NCBI GenBank assembly: GCA_963575745.1
Contig: CAUYUJ010016482.1
Location: forward strand, 190,015 to 254,014
Direction of reading: 5' to 3'
Source: Prorocentrum cordatum
Taxonomy: Eukaryota; Sar; Dinophyceae; Prorocentrales; Prorocentraceae
Length of the DNA: 64,000 nt
A program made the position numbers and the translations under genes. Below the pieces are notes generated by a model. That model saw only the letters and a list, made by a program, of their open reading frames with translations. It did not search any database and was not told the DNA's origin. Shown here one piece after another: positions 41,266-52,570 of this stretch (the stretch's first letter is position 1; each line of letters begins with the position of its first letter).

Positions 41266-42587
41266 CCCGGAAAGGGCATGAGCCCAGGGTTCTCTTTTAG
41301 TGGGTAAACCCTGTCCCCCGGTGCCAACTTGAAGGAGGCCGGCGAATTTTTTCCCTGATAAATAACGAGGTCGAAGGAGGCCGGCGAATTAAAATTTGAG
41401 GATGTCTCGAGCGAAACGCTTGTTTTTGAAATCCCGATCGATAAATCACAGGGTGCGGGCCACTTTTTCGTGTGTTGAGGATGTCTCGAGCGAAACGCTT
41501 GCTCCGCAGAGTTTGCCGAGGATGTCTCGAGCGAAACGCTTGTTTTGCAGAGCCGACCGCGACGCGGAAAAGCGCCCCGCGCGAAGGAATTTCGATGATG
41601 TCTCGACTAATTCGTTTGTTTTTGTACGATTTCCTGGAATTTTGGCAGGATGTCTCGAGCGAAATGCACGACCCCACCCTAGCACGACCATACCCCAGCA
41701 CGACCACACCCCAGCACGACCAGACCCCAGCACGACCCCACCCCAGCACGACCCCACCCCAGCACGACCATACCCCAGCACGACCACACCCCAGCACGAC
41801 CCGACCCCAGCACGACCCTACCCCAGCAAGACCACACCCCAGCACGACCACACCCCAGCACGACCTCACCACAGCACGACCACACCCCAGCACGACCACG
41901 CCCCAGCACGACCACGCCCCAGCACGACCACGCCCCAGCACGACCACCCCCCAGCACGACCACCCCCCCAGCACGACCACCCCCCAGCACGACCACGCCC
42001 CAGCACGACCACACCCCCAGACCACCCCCCAGACCACCCCCCTAGCACGACCACACCCCAGCACGACCACACCCCAGCACGACCACACCCCAGCACGACC
42101 CCACCCCAGCACGACCCCACCCTACCCCAGCAAGACCACACCCCAGCACGACCACACCCCAGCACGACCTCACCACAGCACGACCACACCCCAGCACGAC
42201 CACGCCCCAGCACGACCACGCCCCAGCACGACCACGCCCCAGCACAGCACGACCACCCCCCCAGCACGACCACCCCCCAGCACGACCACCCCCCAGCACG
42301 ACCACACCCCAGCACGACCACTCCCCAGCACGACCACACCGCCTTGGTTGAGTGGTTGCCTGTCGTCGTGGAATGTTTCGTGGGGTGTCTCGTGGAATGT
42401 TTCGCGGGGTGTCTCCTGGAATGTTTCGTGAGGTGTCTCGCGGAATGTTTCGTGAGGTGTCTCGTGGGATGTTTCGTGAGGTGTCTCGTGGGATGTTTCG
42501 TGAGGTGTTGCCCCGTTGGGTATCGTGAAAACGTGCCCATGCTCCACATGTCTATATCCCTTTCCGGGTTCGTGGGTCCATCATGTT
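41266..42587. mobile_element. Minisatellite-carrying inverted-repeat cassette M3
   Basis: Inverted repeats at 41266-41276 and 42558-42568, right block ending at 42587. Its left half (motif array and first 16-bp units) matches M2 almost base for base. Its right end from about 42343 (CCTTGGTTGAGTGGTTGCC onward) matches M1. About 41 units of the 16-bp repeat. LINE-B begins at the next base. Confidence 0.82.
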
Positions 42588-44347
42588 GGGCTAGACTGGA
42601 AGTACCGACGGCTGGGCATACTAAGTGGTTTCCTTTTACCACGGGCGGGAAGTAGGGTGGGGTCGAAACGTCCGACGAATTCAACGTGTTCCTTGAGTCC
42701 GTCTTGACCTCGGTTGTCTTGAGCTGGACCCGCCGGGAGTTTGGGTTCGATGTCGGCGATGGCGCTCGCGTGACTCATTTGGTCTGGGCCGACAACGTGT
42801 TTATCATCGCCCACACCAAGCAGCAGTTTGAGCTCATGTGCCAGGAAATTACAGATGCCATTTATTCGACCAAAGTGAGATGGAAACCTTCGTCTCTTCA
42901 ATTCTTGTGTTTTGGAGTGGACCCGCTGGACTCCTCTTCGGTGTGGTTGCAGTTGCCTGATGCCACCTCTTTGGAAGTACGGCACGTCTTTAATATGGAG
43001 ACTTTGGGGACGTTGTTAATTTCTACAGGGTCCTCCCTGGTTAGCTTTGAGTACCGCGCGCACAAAGCGGAGGGTTGCTTCTGTGCCAATTCGTTCGCGT
43101 TCTTGACCGCCGGAGGGGTTGTTCAAAAACTCAAAGCATGGAGGAGTGGCCCCGGGACTTCTGCAGCATTTGGAGCCGGCACTTGGCATATTTTTTCTAA
43201 CTTGCTGTGGGCTGTAAAGGGATGGGAATTCAAATGGCTGCGGAAGACGCTGCGGTTGAAACGTCGGCGAGGTGAAAGGCAGCTCGACTACAACAGCCGG
43301 GCGAGTGCCCTAATTCAGGCATGGGCTCAGAAGGCAAACGTGTCATTTCTACATCACCGCGTATTCCAAGAGGTCTTCAAAGAGGCGTGGAGGGAATTAT
43401 GCACCCCGTTCCCAGGGGACAGCAACCACATTGCCAACGCGCGACGCTTTCGAGACCGACTGTGGTGGAGCGCGGCCAAAGACATTCCATTTTCGTGGCG
43501 TTCTGGAGCTGGTTTCGCTCATGCAGCGCGCGGGGGAAGATATCCTGAATGGGAAGATGTGTTTGTCATGGTCTTTGGCCTGTCTTGGAAACGTGAAGCG
43601 GCGAGCTGCCGGATGGATGAATGGATGCTGAAGTTGCCGTTGTTCGTGCATTCCGCGTGCGAGCAGTGGGGCCTCCCAGTGCTACCTGAGCGGCAACCAA
43701 CGGAAGGGGGACCTGTCCAAAAGCCGGCGAAACGCCGACGCAGCGTTACGACGGATTTGTAAACTTTGCTTGAATCTCGTGGCCTTGCGTGGGATGATGC
43801 GCAACATCATTGGCACAACAGTCAAAACCATTTCATTTGCATCGTGGATTGCCAGCCGCTGTGCAACGCGATTTGCGGGAAGTCGCCGCTCGAGAGCCCT
43901 GACCCAGAGAAGACGTGCCAAGGTATCACGGAGAACATGAAAGCCGTATTCTTCCTTGGTTGGGCGCCGCCGCGCCGCTGGGAAGACCCAGTGACTTGGA
44001 GGCCCCGCGGGTGCAATGAGATAACGGATTACCTTGTCAACGCCACCATGGACTTAGAGGCGTATTGGACACGCCAGCTCCAGGATATCCCGGCCGACGG
44101 TTGCAACATTATCTGCCATTCCGATGGAGGCGCGAGGATCGGTGGGTGCTCTGCTGCGGCATATATCGTGGAGGCGCGCGTGGAGAAGGACGGCGTTTTC
44201 ACGGCAATTGTTCTCGCCGTGGGCGGGCTCTACATGGATTGCCTTGTGTCGTCTTTCCTTGCGGAGGCTATTGCTTTGGAGGAATGTGCATCATGTGCCA
44301 GACGGCTGATTGAGCTTGGTTCACGTACCAAGCGCAGGGAACTTTAG
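42588..44347 (+). pseudogene. LINE-B: 5'-truncated RT plus RNase H of a non-LTR retrotransposon
   Basis: One continuous frame (codons start at 42587) broken only by TAG at 42653 and TAA at 43760. The protein reads KWFPFTTGGK, stop, GGVETSDEFNVFLE, which is an RT motif-B region where Gln would be expected at the stop (KQGG). HLVWADNVFIIA follows, the YADD box with Trp-Ala-Asp-Asn. A long C-terminal region precedes an RNase H-like segment with CHSDGGARIGG and FLAEAIALEE, carrying the first Asp and the Glu. The later catalytic residues are not seen before the stop at 44345, so RNase H is probably incomplete. RT motifs upstream of B are missing. This is a different LINE lineage from LINE-A (different motif B and C). 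Apparent starts at 42686 (GTG) and 43766 (TTG) are artefacts of the in-frame stops. Confidence 0.82.
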
Positions 44348-44470
44348 ATCCAGCGTTAGATCCAGCTTTGCCGTATTCATCTGCCAGCGCCTGAGGCGCT
44401 GGGCTGTGCCGAAAGAATGCAAGACGCGCGTGCCAGTGAGAGCGAACAGTCTTAAAATGATGGTTGTTGT
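44348..44470 (+). other. LINE-B 3' flank with stem-loop and class-3 right block
   Basis: CAGCGCC-TGA-GGCGCTG (44385-44401) is a perfect 7-bp stem with a 3-nt loop. It is followed by GAATGCAAGACGCGCGTGCC and GCGAACAGTCTTAAAATGAT, the class-3 right block, and then TTGTTG. Confidence 0.55.
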
Positions 44471-44578
44471 TGTTGCTGTTGTTGCTCTTGCTGAGTAATA
44501 CTAATACATATTACACTTATTATGAATAGTGTTATTTTTATCAGTATTATTATCATCATCCTCATCAGTATTATCATT
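44471..44578. repeat. GTT and ATT/ATC-rich microsatellite
   Basis: Short trinucleotide-rich spacer between the LINE-B tail and the 101-bp satellite cassette. Confidence 0.8.
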
Positions 44579-47500
44579 CCCAACCCTCCTTGGTTGGGTA
44601 CTCTTGTTAAATAGAGCACTGCGGTCGCGTCTTCCCTCCTCCCCGCCCCTCTCCTCTCCTCCCTTCTCCCGGTCTGTGAAACTGTCGCCACTTTCGAGGG
44701 CTGGGGGGGCCCGGCACAGTGACGTCTTACGGGGACTCAGATTAGACCTCGCCATCGCTGGGGGGCTGCGATCCGTGAAACTGTCGCCACTTTCGAGGGC
44801 TGCTGGGGGGGGCAGCGGAGTGACGTCTTACGGGGACTCAGATTAGACCTCGCCATCCCTGGGGGGCTGCGATCTGTGAAACTGTCGCCACTTTCGAGGG
44901 CTGCTGGGGGGGCCCAGCACAGTGACGTCTTACGGGGACTCAGATTCGACCTCGCCATCGCTGTGGGGCTGCGATCCGTGAAACAGTCGCCACTTTCGAG
45001 GGCTGCTAAGGGGCCCAGCACAGTGACGTCTTACGGGGACTCAGATTAGACCTCGCCATCCGTGGGGGGCTGCGATCTGCCAAACTGTCGCCACTTTCGA
45101 GGGCTGCTGGGGGGCCCAGCACAGTGACGTCTTACGGGGACTCAGATTAGACATCGCCATCCCTGGGGGGCTGCGATCTGTGAAGCTATCGCCACTTTCG
45201 AGGGCTGCGGGGGGCCCCAGCACAGTCACGTCTTACGGGGGCCCAGGTTCGACCTCGCCATCCCTGGGGGGCTGCGATCTGTGAAACTGTCGCCACTTTC
45301 GAGGGCTGCTGGGGGGGGCAGCGGAGTGGCGTCTTACGGGGGTTCAGATTCGACCTCGCCATCCCTGGGGGGCTGCGATCTGTGAAACTGTCGCCACTTT
45401 CGAGGGCTGCTGGGGGGCTGCGTTGGGTATTCGTTTTGAATAGAGCACTGCGGTCGCTTCTTCCCTCCTCCTCCTTCCCGTCCCCCTCCTCTCCTCCCTT
45501 CTCCCGATCTGTGAAACTGTCGCCACGTTCGAGGGCTGCTGGGGGGCCCGGCACAATGACGTCTTACGGGGACTCAGATTAGACCTCGCCATCGCTGGGG
45601 GGCTGCGATCCGTGAAATTGTCGCCACTTTCGAGGGCTGCCGGGGGGGGCAGCGGAGTGACGTCTTACGGGGACTCAGATTAGACCTCGCCATCCCTGGG
45701 GAGCTGCGATCTGTGAAACTGTTGCCGCTTTCGAGGGCTGCTGGGGGGCCCAGCACAGTGACGTCTTACGGGGGCTCAGATTAGACCTCGCCATCGCTGC
45801 GGGTCTGCGATCCGTGAAACTGTCGCCACTTTCGAGGGGTGCTGAGGGGCCCAGCACAGTGACGTCTTACGGGGACTTAGATTAGACTTCGCCATCCCTG
45901 GGGGGCTGCGATCTGTGAAACTGTCGCCACTTTCGAGGGCTGCTGGGGGGTCCAGCGCACTGACGTCTTACGGGGACTCATATTAGACCTCGCCATCGCT
46001 GCGGGGCTGCGATCCGTGAAACTGTCGCCACTTTCGAGGGCTGCCGGGGGGGGCAGCGGAGTGACGTCTTACGGGGACTCAGATTAGACCTCGCCATCCC
46101 TGGGGAGCTGCGATCTGTGAAACTGTTGCCGCTTTCGAGGGCTGCTGGGGGGCCCAGCACAGTGACGTCTTACGGGGACTCAGATTCGACCTCGCCATCG
46201 CTGCGGGTCTGCGATCCGTGAAACTGTCGCCACTTTCGAGGGCTGCGGGGGGGGGGGGCAGCGGAGCGACGTCTTACGGGGACTCAGATTGGACATCGCC
46301 ATCCCTGGGGGGCTGCGATCTGTGAAACTGTCGCCACTTTCGAGGCCTGCTGGGGGGCCCAGCGCAGTCTGCACCCGCGGCGGACTCAAATGAGACCTCG
46401 CCGTCCCTGGGGGGCTGCGATCTGTGAAACTATCGCCACTTTCGAGGCCTGCTGGCGGGGCCCAGCACAGTCTGCGCCCGCGGCGGGTTCAAATTAGATC
46501 TCGCCATCCTTGGGGGGCTGCGATCTGTGAAACTGTCGCCACTTTTGAGGCCTGCCCAGCACCGTCTGCACCCGCGGCGGGTTCAAATTAGACCTCGCCA
46601 TCCCTGGGGGGCTGCGATCTGCGAAACTGTTGCCACTTTCGAGGCCTGCTGGGGGGCCCAGCACCTTGACGCCACGGGCAGATTCAAATGAGACCTCGCC
46701 ATCCCTGGGGGGCTGCGATCTGTGAAACTGTCGCCACATTCGAGGCCTGCTGGCGGGGCCCAGCACAGTCTGCACCCGCGGCGGACTCAAATGGGAGCTC
46801 GCCATCCCGGGGGGGCTGCGATCTGTGAAACTGTCGCCACTTTTCAGGCTTGCTGGGGGGCCCAGCACAGTCTGCACCCGCGGCGGATTCAAATGGGACC
46901 TCGCCATCCCTGGGGGGCTGCGATTTGTGAAACTGTCGCCACTTTCGAGGGCTGCTGGGGGGCCCAGCACAGTGGGTACCCACGGCGGACTCAAATGGGA
47001 CTTCGCCATCCCAGCAACATCTGCACCCGCGGCGGACTCAAATGGTACCTCGCCATCCCTGGGGGGCTGCGATCTGTGAAACTGTCGCCAATTTCGAGGC
47101 TTGCTGGGGGGCCCAGCACAGTCTGCACCCACGGCGGATTCAAATGGGACCTCGCCAGCCCTGGGGGGCTGCGATATGCGAAACTATCACCACTTTCGAG
47201 GGCTGTTGGGGGGTCCAGCACAGTGGGTACACACGGCGGACTCAAATTGGACCTCGCCATCCCTGGGGGGCTGCGATCTGTGAAACTGTCACCACTTTCG
47301 AGGGCTGCTGGGGGGCCCAGCACAGTGGGTACCCACGGCGGATTCAACTGGGACCTCGCCATCCCTGGGGGGCTGCGATCTGTGAAACTGTCGCCACTTT
47401 CGAGGCCTGCTGGGGGGCCCAGCACAGTGGGTACCCACGGCGGACTCAAATGGCACCTCGCCATCCTTGGGGGCTGCGATCTGTGAAACTGTCGCCACTT

Positions 47501-47845
47501 TCGAGGCCTGCTGGGGGGCCCAGCACAGTGGGTACCCACGGCGGATTCAAATTAGACCTCGCCATCCCTGGGGGGGCTGCGATCTGTGAAACTGTCGCCA
47601 CTTTCGCGGCCTGCTGGGGGGCCCAGCATAATGATGCCACACGCAGATTCAAATTAGACCTCGCCATCCTTGGGGGGTTGCGATCTGTGAAACTGCCGCC
47701 ATTTTCGAGGCCTGCTGGCGGGGCCCAGCACAGTGACGCCTCCCAAGTAGTTTACACATCAAGTTGATTGTCCATACAAGTTTCGGCCAACTCCTCGTTT
47801 CCATTGATACAAATGGGTTGGGTACGTCACAGGGTAATTATTATT
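44579..47845. repeat. Satellite cassette E1: 101-bp array with shared end blocks
   Basis: Left block: CCCAACCCTCCTTGGTTGGG hairpin, then AATAGAGCACTGCGGTCGC and TCC-rich sequence. Body: about 30 tandem units of about 101 bp (GTGAAACTGTCGCCACTTTC at 44676, 44775, 44876, 44978 and on). Right block: GGGTTGGGTACGTCACAGGG then ATTATT (47815-47845). An internal copy of the left block interrupts the array at 45418-45510. Unit variants change along the array: CTTACGGGGACTCAGATTAG first, then CCCGCGGCGG, then CCCACGGCGG forms. Confidence 0.93.
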
Positions 47846-47847
47846 CT

Positions 47848-49440
47848 CAACCCTCCTTGGTTGGGTATCCGTTTTGAATAGAGCAGTGTGGTCTCCACTC
47901 CTTCCTTCCTCCTCCTCCTCCCTCCCTGCCTCTTCCGGTCTTGCCTGCGGGGGGCTGCGATCTGTGAAACTGTCGCCATTTTCGAGGCCTGCTGGGGGGC
48001 CCAGCAAAGTGAGGGCCCCGCGCAGATTCAAATTAGACCTCGCCATCCCTGGGGGGGCTGCGATCTGTGAAACTGTCGCCATGTTCGAGGCCTGCTGGGG
48101 GGCCCAGCAAAGTGAGGGCCCAGCGCAGATTCAAATTAGACCTCGCCATCCCTGGGGGGGCTGCGACCTGTGAAACTGTCGCCATTTTCGAGGCCTGCTG
48201 GGGGGCCCAGCAAAGTGAGGGCCCCGCGCAGATTCAAATTAGACCTCGCCATCCCTGGGGGGGTTGCGATCTGTGAAACTGCCGCCATTTTCGAGGCCTG
48301 CTGGGGGGCCCAGCACAGTGAGGGCGACGCGCAGATTCAACTGGGACCTCGCCATCCCTGGGGGGGCTGCGATCTGTGAAACTGTCGCCATTTTCGAGGC
48401 CTGCTGGGGGGCCCAGCAAAGTGAGGGCCCCGCGCAGATTCAAATTAGACCTCGCCATCCCTGGGGGGGCTGCGATTTGTGAAACTGTCGCCACTTTCGA
48501 GGCCTGCTGGGGGGCCCAGCGCAGTGAGGGCGACGGGCGGACCCAAATGGCACCTCGCCATCCTTGGGGGGCTGCGATCTGTGAAACTGTCGCCACTTTC
48601 GAGGCCTGCTGGGGGGCCCAGCACAGTGAGGGCCCCGCGCAGATTCAAATTAGACCTCGCCATCCCCGGGGGGGTGCGGTCTGTGAAACTGTCGCCACTT
48701 TCGAGGCCTGCTGGGGGGCCCAGCACCTTGACGCCACGGGCAGATTCAAATGAGACCTCGCCATCCCTGGGGGGCTGCGATCTGTAAAACTGTCGCCATT
48801 TTCGAGGCCTGCTGGGGGGCCCAGCACAGTGAGGGCCACGCGCGGATTCAAATTAGACCTCGCCATCCCTGGGGGGGCTGCGATCTGTGAAACTGTCGCA
48901 ATTTTCGAGGCCTGCTGGGGGGCCCTGCACAGTTACGCCACGGGCATATTCAAACGAGACCTCGCCATCCCTTGGGGGCTGCGATCTGTGAAACTGTCGC
49001 CACTTTCGAGGCCTGCTGGGGGGCCCAGCGCAGTGACGCCACGGGCAGATTCAAATGAGACCTCGCCTTCCCCTGGGGGGCAGCGATCTGTGAAACTGTC
49101 GCCACTTTCGAGGTCTGCTGGGGGGCCCAGCACAGTGACGCCACGCGCAGATTCAAATTAGACCTCGCCATCCCTGCGGGGTTGCGATCTGTGAAACTGT
49201 CGCCACTTTCGAGGCCTGCTGTGATCCCCGTTTTCGTAGTGGTTAGGAGTGCTCAGGAATTGTAACTCATCAGCTTTATCAAGCCCTTTTCCTGTAGCCG
49301 GTGTCCTGCGAGTCTCCCGAATTCCGTCTGCAGACATATGTAACCCTCGCTCCGTCATCGCCCCCTTATAAAGTATCCTAAACTATTTGCGCCCCGCTTT
49401 TGCGCAGGGGTTGGGTACGTCGCCAGGGTAATTATTATTA
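47848..49440. repeat. Satellite cassette E2: second 101-bp array
   Basis: Left block CAACCCTCCTTGGTTGGG and CGTTTTGAATAGAGCAGTG. About 13 units of the same 101-bp family, mostly the CCCCGCGCAGATTCAAATTA variant. Then 180 bp of unique sequence and the right block GGTTGGGTACGTCGCCAGGG with (ATT)n. Confidence 0.93.
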
Positions 49441-50255
49441 TTATTGTTATTATTATTGTTATTATTTTTATTATTATTATTATTATCATTATGGTTATTA
49501 TTATTATTATTGTTATTATTATTATTATTGGACCCCCCCAAGGCGCCCTGGCGCTCTCGCCTCGGCGCCGGCTACATTTTCATTGAAAATGAGGTTCGCG
49601 CTCGAGCGGTTGGGGGGGGGGTGCGCACTGGTGCGGAGGGGTCAGCAATAATTATTCTTCGGAAGTGAGAGTTCAGCATCAACGCGGACGGCTCCCGCTC
49701 GAGGCTTCCTTGCAGTTCGCGGAGGAATAATGTATTCCTACACTGGGGCCTCGGCGCCCACCCCGCGCCCCTGCGCTCCCGCGCCCCCGCGCCCCCAGAC
49801 GCCCGAGCGGCCCCCAGACACCCAAAGGGGCGCCCTGTAGGGGTCCAACTTCAGCCGTGTGGACCCCGAAGGGTCCACAGCCGTGGTAGGATCGCTGCAG
49901 GCATCGTGCCAGAGCTGCGTCGGTTCTTATAGGGATCGTACCAAAGCTGTAAGGATTCTATTAGGGATCGTTCCAGATTTGGAAGGCTTCGCGCAACATC
50001 GGGAACACCTCTCCCACGTTTCATGGCCGCGCCTGAGGCTTCCCCTGAGGCTTCGGGCCCATCTCGGAACATCCCTCACACGTTTCGTGGCCCCGCAGGA
50101 AGCTCCACCGAAGGCTTCGGGTTCATTTCGGAGCACCCCTCGCGCGTTTCGTGGCCCCGCAGGAGGCTCCGCCGAATGCTTCGGACCAATTTCAGGGCAC
50201 CCCTCGCACCCGTCGTGGCGGCCCTCTTACCGCGGCTGGTCGGGTCCGTATATGG
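49441..50255. repeat. (ATT)n, class-3 block and diverged 90-bp-family units
   Basis: 49441-49530 ATT triplets. 49531-49720 GGCGCCCTGGCGCTCTCGCC block. 49730-49880 C-rich spacer. About 50000-50225 holds three diverged units related to the 90-bp satellite at 54-55.4 kb (CACACGTTTCGTGGCCCCGC). Confidence 0.75.
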
Positions 50256-50439
50256 ATCCGATCGCAGCTGGCACGATCCCTATCGGGATCCTATTGCAGC
50301 TGGTATGATTCCTATAGGGATCCTGTTACAGCTGTAGGATCCTTATAGGGATCCAATTACAACTGGTAGGATCCCTATCGGGAACGTATTACATCTGGTA
50401 GGATCCCCATAGGGATCCTATAATATCTAGTAGGATTTT
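50256..50439. repeat. 32-bp palindromic satellite, left part
   Basis: Units built on the palindrome GGATCCCTATAGGGATCC plus a TATTACAGCTGGTA-like linker. Interrupted at GTAGGATTTT by cassette M4 and resumed at 51953. Confidence 0.88.
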
Positions 50440-51952
50440 CCCGGAAAGGGCCTGAGCCCAGGGTTCTCTTTTAGTTGGTTTCCCCCCGGTTTTGACGGCT
50501 GTAGGGCCGGCGAATTTCTTTTGCGATAAATAACGAGGTCGCGTAGGGCCGGCGAATTAAATTTTGAGGATGTCTCGAGCGAAACGCTTGTTTTTCAGAA
50601 TTTGTTGAGGATGTCTCGAGCGAAACCCGTGTTTTGTGTTATAGATTGTTTTTTCCTGGGGACATGATTTCTGAGGATCTCTCAAGTGGATTGCTTGTTT
50701 TCACGTGTCCAGGTCTTGAGGATGTCTCGAGCGAGACGCTTGGTTTCACGCCTCCAGGTGGCCCAGACAGATGTCTAGCATGAGGATTTGTTGAGGATGT
50801 CTCGAACCAGAGGCTTGTTTTCACGTGTCCAGGTCGCCCAGGCGGATGTCTAGCATGAGCATTTGTTGAGGATGTCTCGAGCGAGACGCTTGTTTGCACG
50901 TGTCCAGGTTGCCCAGGCGGATGTCTAGCATGAGGATGTGCTGACAACGTCTTGAGCGAAACGCGTGTTTTCACGTGTCCAGGTCGCCCAGGCACATCAC
51001 AGCCCTCGGCACGGTACATCAATATCGATACCCTTAGCATTGCAGCCTGGCATGTTGCCTGGCACGTTCCGCGGAGCGTCCCGTGGCGAGTCCCCCTGGC
51101 ACGTCGCGCGGTGCACGTCCATTGGCACGTTTCGTAGCGCGTCCCCTTGGCACGTCCCGCGGTGCGTCCCCATGGCACGTCCCCTGGCACGTCGCCTGTC
51201 GCGTCCCTTGGGACGTTCCGCGGCGCGTCCTCCTGGCATGTTCCCTCTGTGTAGTTCTGGGGCAGCTACCATCTGCTCAGGCAGCTCGAGCTATCGATCC
51301 AGATCAGTTCAGTGCGGACTCGGGTGCCAGGGAGGACTCGATTTACAAGGCTATATGGAGCACAATTGCGGCATGGCACATCGCAGTTCAGCACGGCCCA
51401 GCACAGCACAGCCGTCGGCACGGTACATCAAGATCGATACACTCAACTATGCACCTTGGCGCGTTCCGTGGCGAGTCCACCTGGCACGTCGCGCGGCGCG
51501 TCCCCTGGCACGTCCCTCGGCACGTCCATTGGCACGTTCCGTAGCGCGTCCCCTTGGCACGTCCCGCGGTGCGTCCCCATGGCACGTCCCCTGGCACGTC
51601 GCCTGGCGCGTCCCTTGGGACGTTCCGCGGCGCGTCCTCCTGGCATGTTCCCTCTGTCGATTAGTTCTGGGGCAGTTACCATCTGTTCAGGCAGCTGGAG
51701 CTTACGCTCCAGATCAGTTCGGTGAGGATTCGGATGCCAGGGAGGACTCGATCCACAACGCTATATAGAGCACAATTGCGGCATGGCACATCGCAGTTCA
51801 GCACGGCGTAGCACAGCACAGCCCTCGGCACAGTACATCATCATCGATACATTCAGCATTGCATGTGCCCGTCGCCCAATCAGGTGTCTTTGAAATGTTG
51901 CAATGCCTTACATTTCTATATTCCTTTCCGGGTTCGTGGGTCGATCATATTT
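50440..51952. mobile_element. Minisatellite-carrying inverted-repeat cassette M4
   Basis: CCCGGAAAGGG at 50440-50450 and TCCTTTCCGGG (one mismatch) at 51922-51932. The left block is related to M1-M3 (GAGCCCAGGGTTCTCTTTTA, GGGCCGGCGAATT). About eight GGATGTCTCGAGCG-type motifs follow to 50960. The core then differs: a GGCACGTCCC-rich minisatellite with a 410-bp higher-order duplication (ACATCA landmark at 51016, 51425, 51835). No 16-bp array. Confidence 0.78.
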
Positions 51953-52570
51953 TCAGGGATCCGATTGAAGATGGTAAGATCCCTATAGGGATTTTATGAT
52001 AGCTGGAAGGATCCCTATAGGGATCCTCGGTCAGATGGTACGATTCCTTGAACGACCGTATTACAGCTGGTAGGATCCCTATAGGGATCCTATGACAGCT
52101 GGTAAGATCCGTGTATGGATCCTATTCCAGCTGGTAGGATCCCTGTAGGGGTCTTATTCAGCTGGTAGGATCCCTGTGGGAATCAGATTCGAGCTGGTCG
52201 GATCCCTGTAGGGATCCTATTGCATCTGGTTGGTTCCCTAGATGGATCTGATTGCAGCTGATCGGATCCCTATCGGGATCCTATGACAGCTGGTAGGATC
52301 ACTGTAGGGATCCCATTGCAGCTGGTAGCATTACTATAAGGATCTCATTGGGTAGGATTCTTATACGGATTCGATTGAAGTTTATAATATCCCTATAGGG
52401 ATCATATTACAGCTGGTAGGGTCCCTACAACTATCCTGTTACAGCTGGTCGGATCCTTATAGGTATCGATGACAGCTGGTAGGATCCCTGTAGGGATCCT
52501 TTTGCAGCCGATAGGATCCCTACAGGATCCTATTACACTTGGTAGGATCCGTGTAGGGATCTTATTAATC
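51953..52570. repeat. 32-bp palindromic satellite, right part
   Basis: About 19 units of GGTAGGATCCCTATAGGGAT followed by CCTATTACAGCT variants. Many keep the full 18-bp palindrome or a form with compensating changes (GGATCCCTGTAGGGATCC). Confidence 0.92.

Noticed and set aside
39472-42655. Thr/Pro/His-rich 419-568-codon frames across cassettes M2 and M3
   Set aside because: The 16-bp array cycles through all frames every 48 bp. The frames include inverted-repeat ends and non-coding blocks.
44676-49225. CRISPR array
   Set aside because: The 101-bp units are contiguous with no unique spacers, and the context is eukaryotic repeats.
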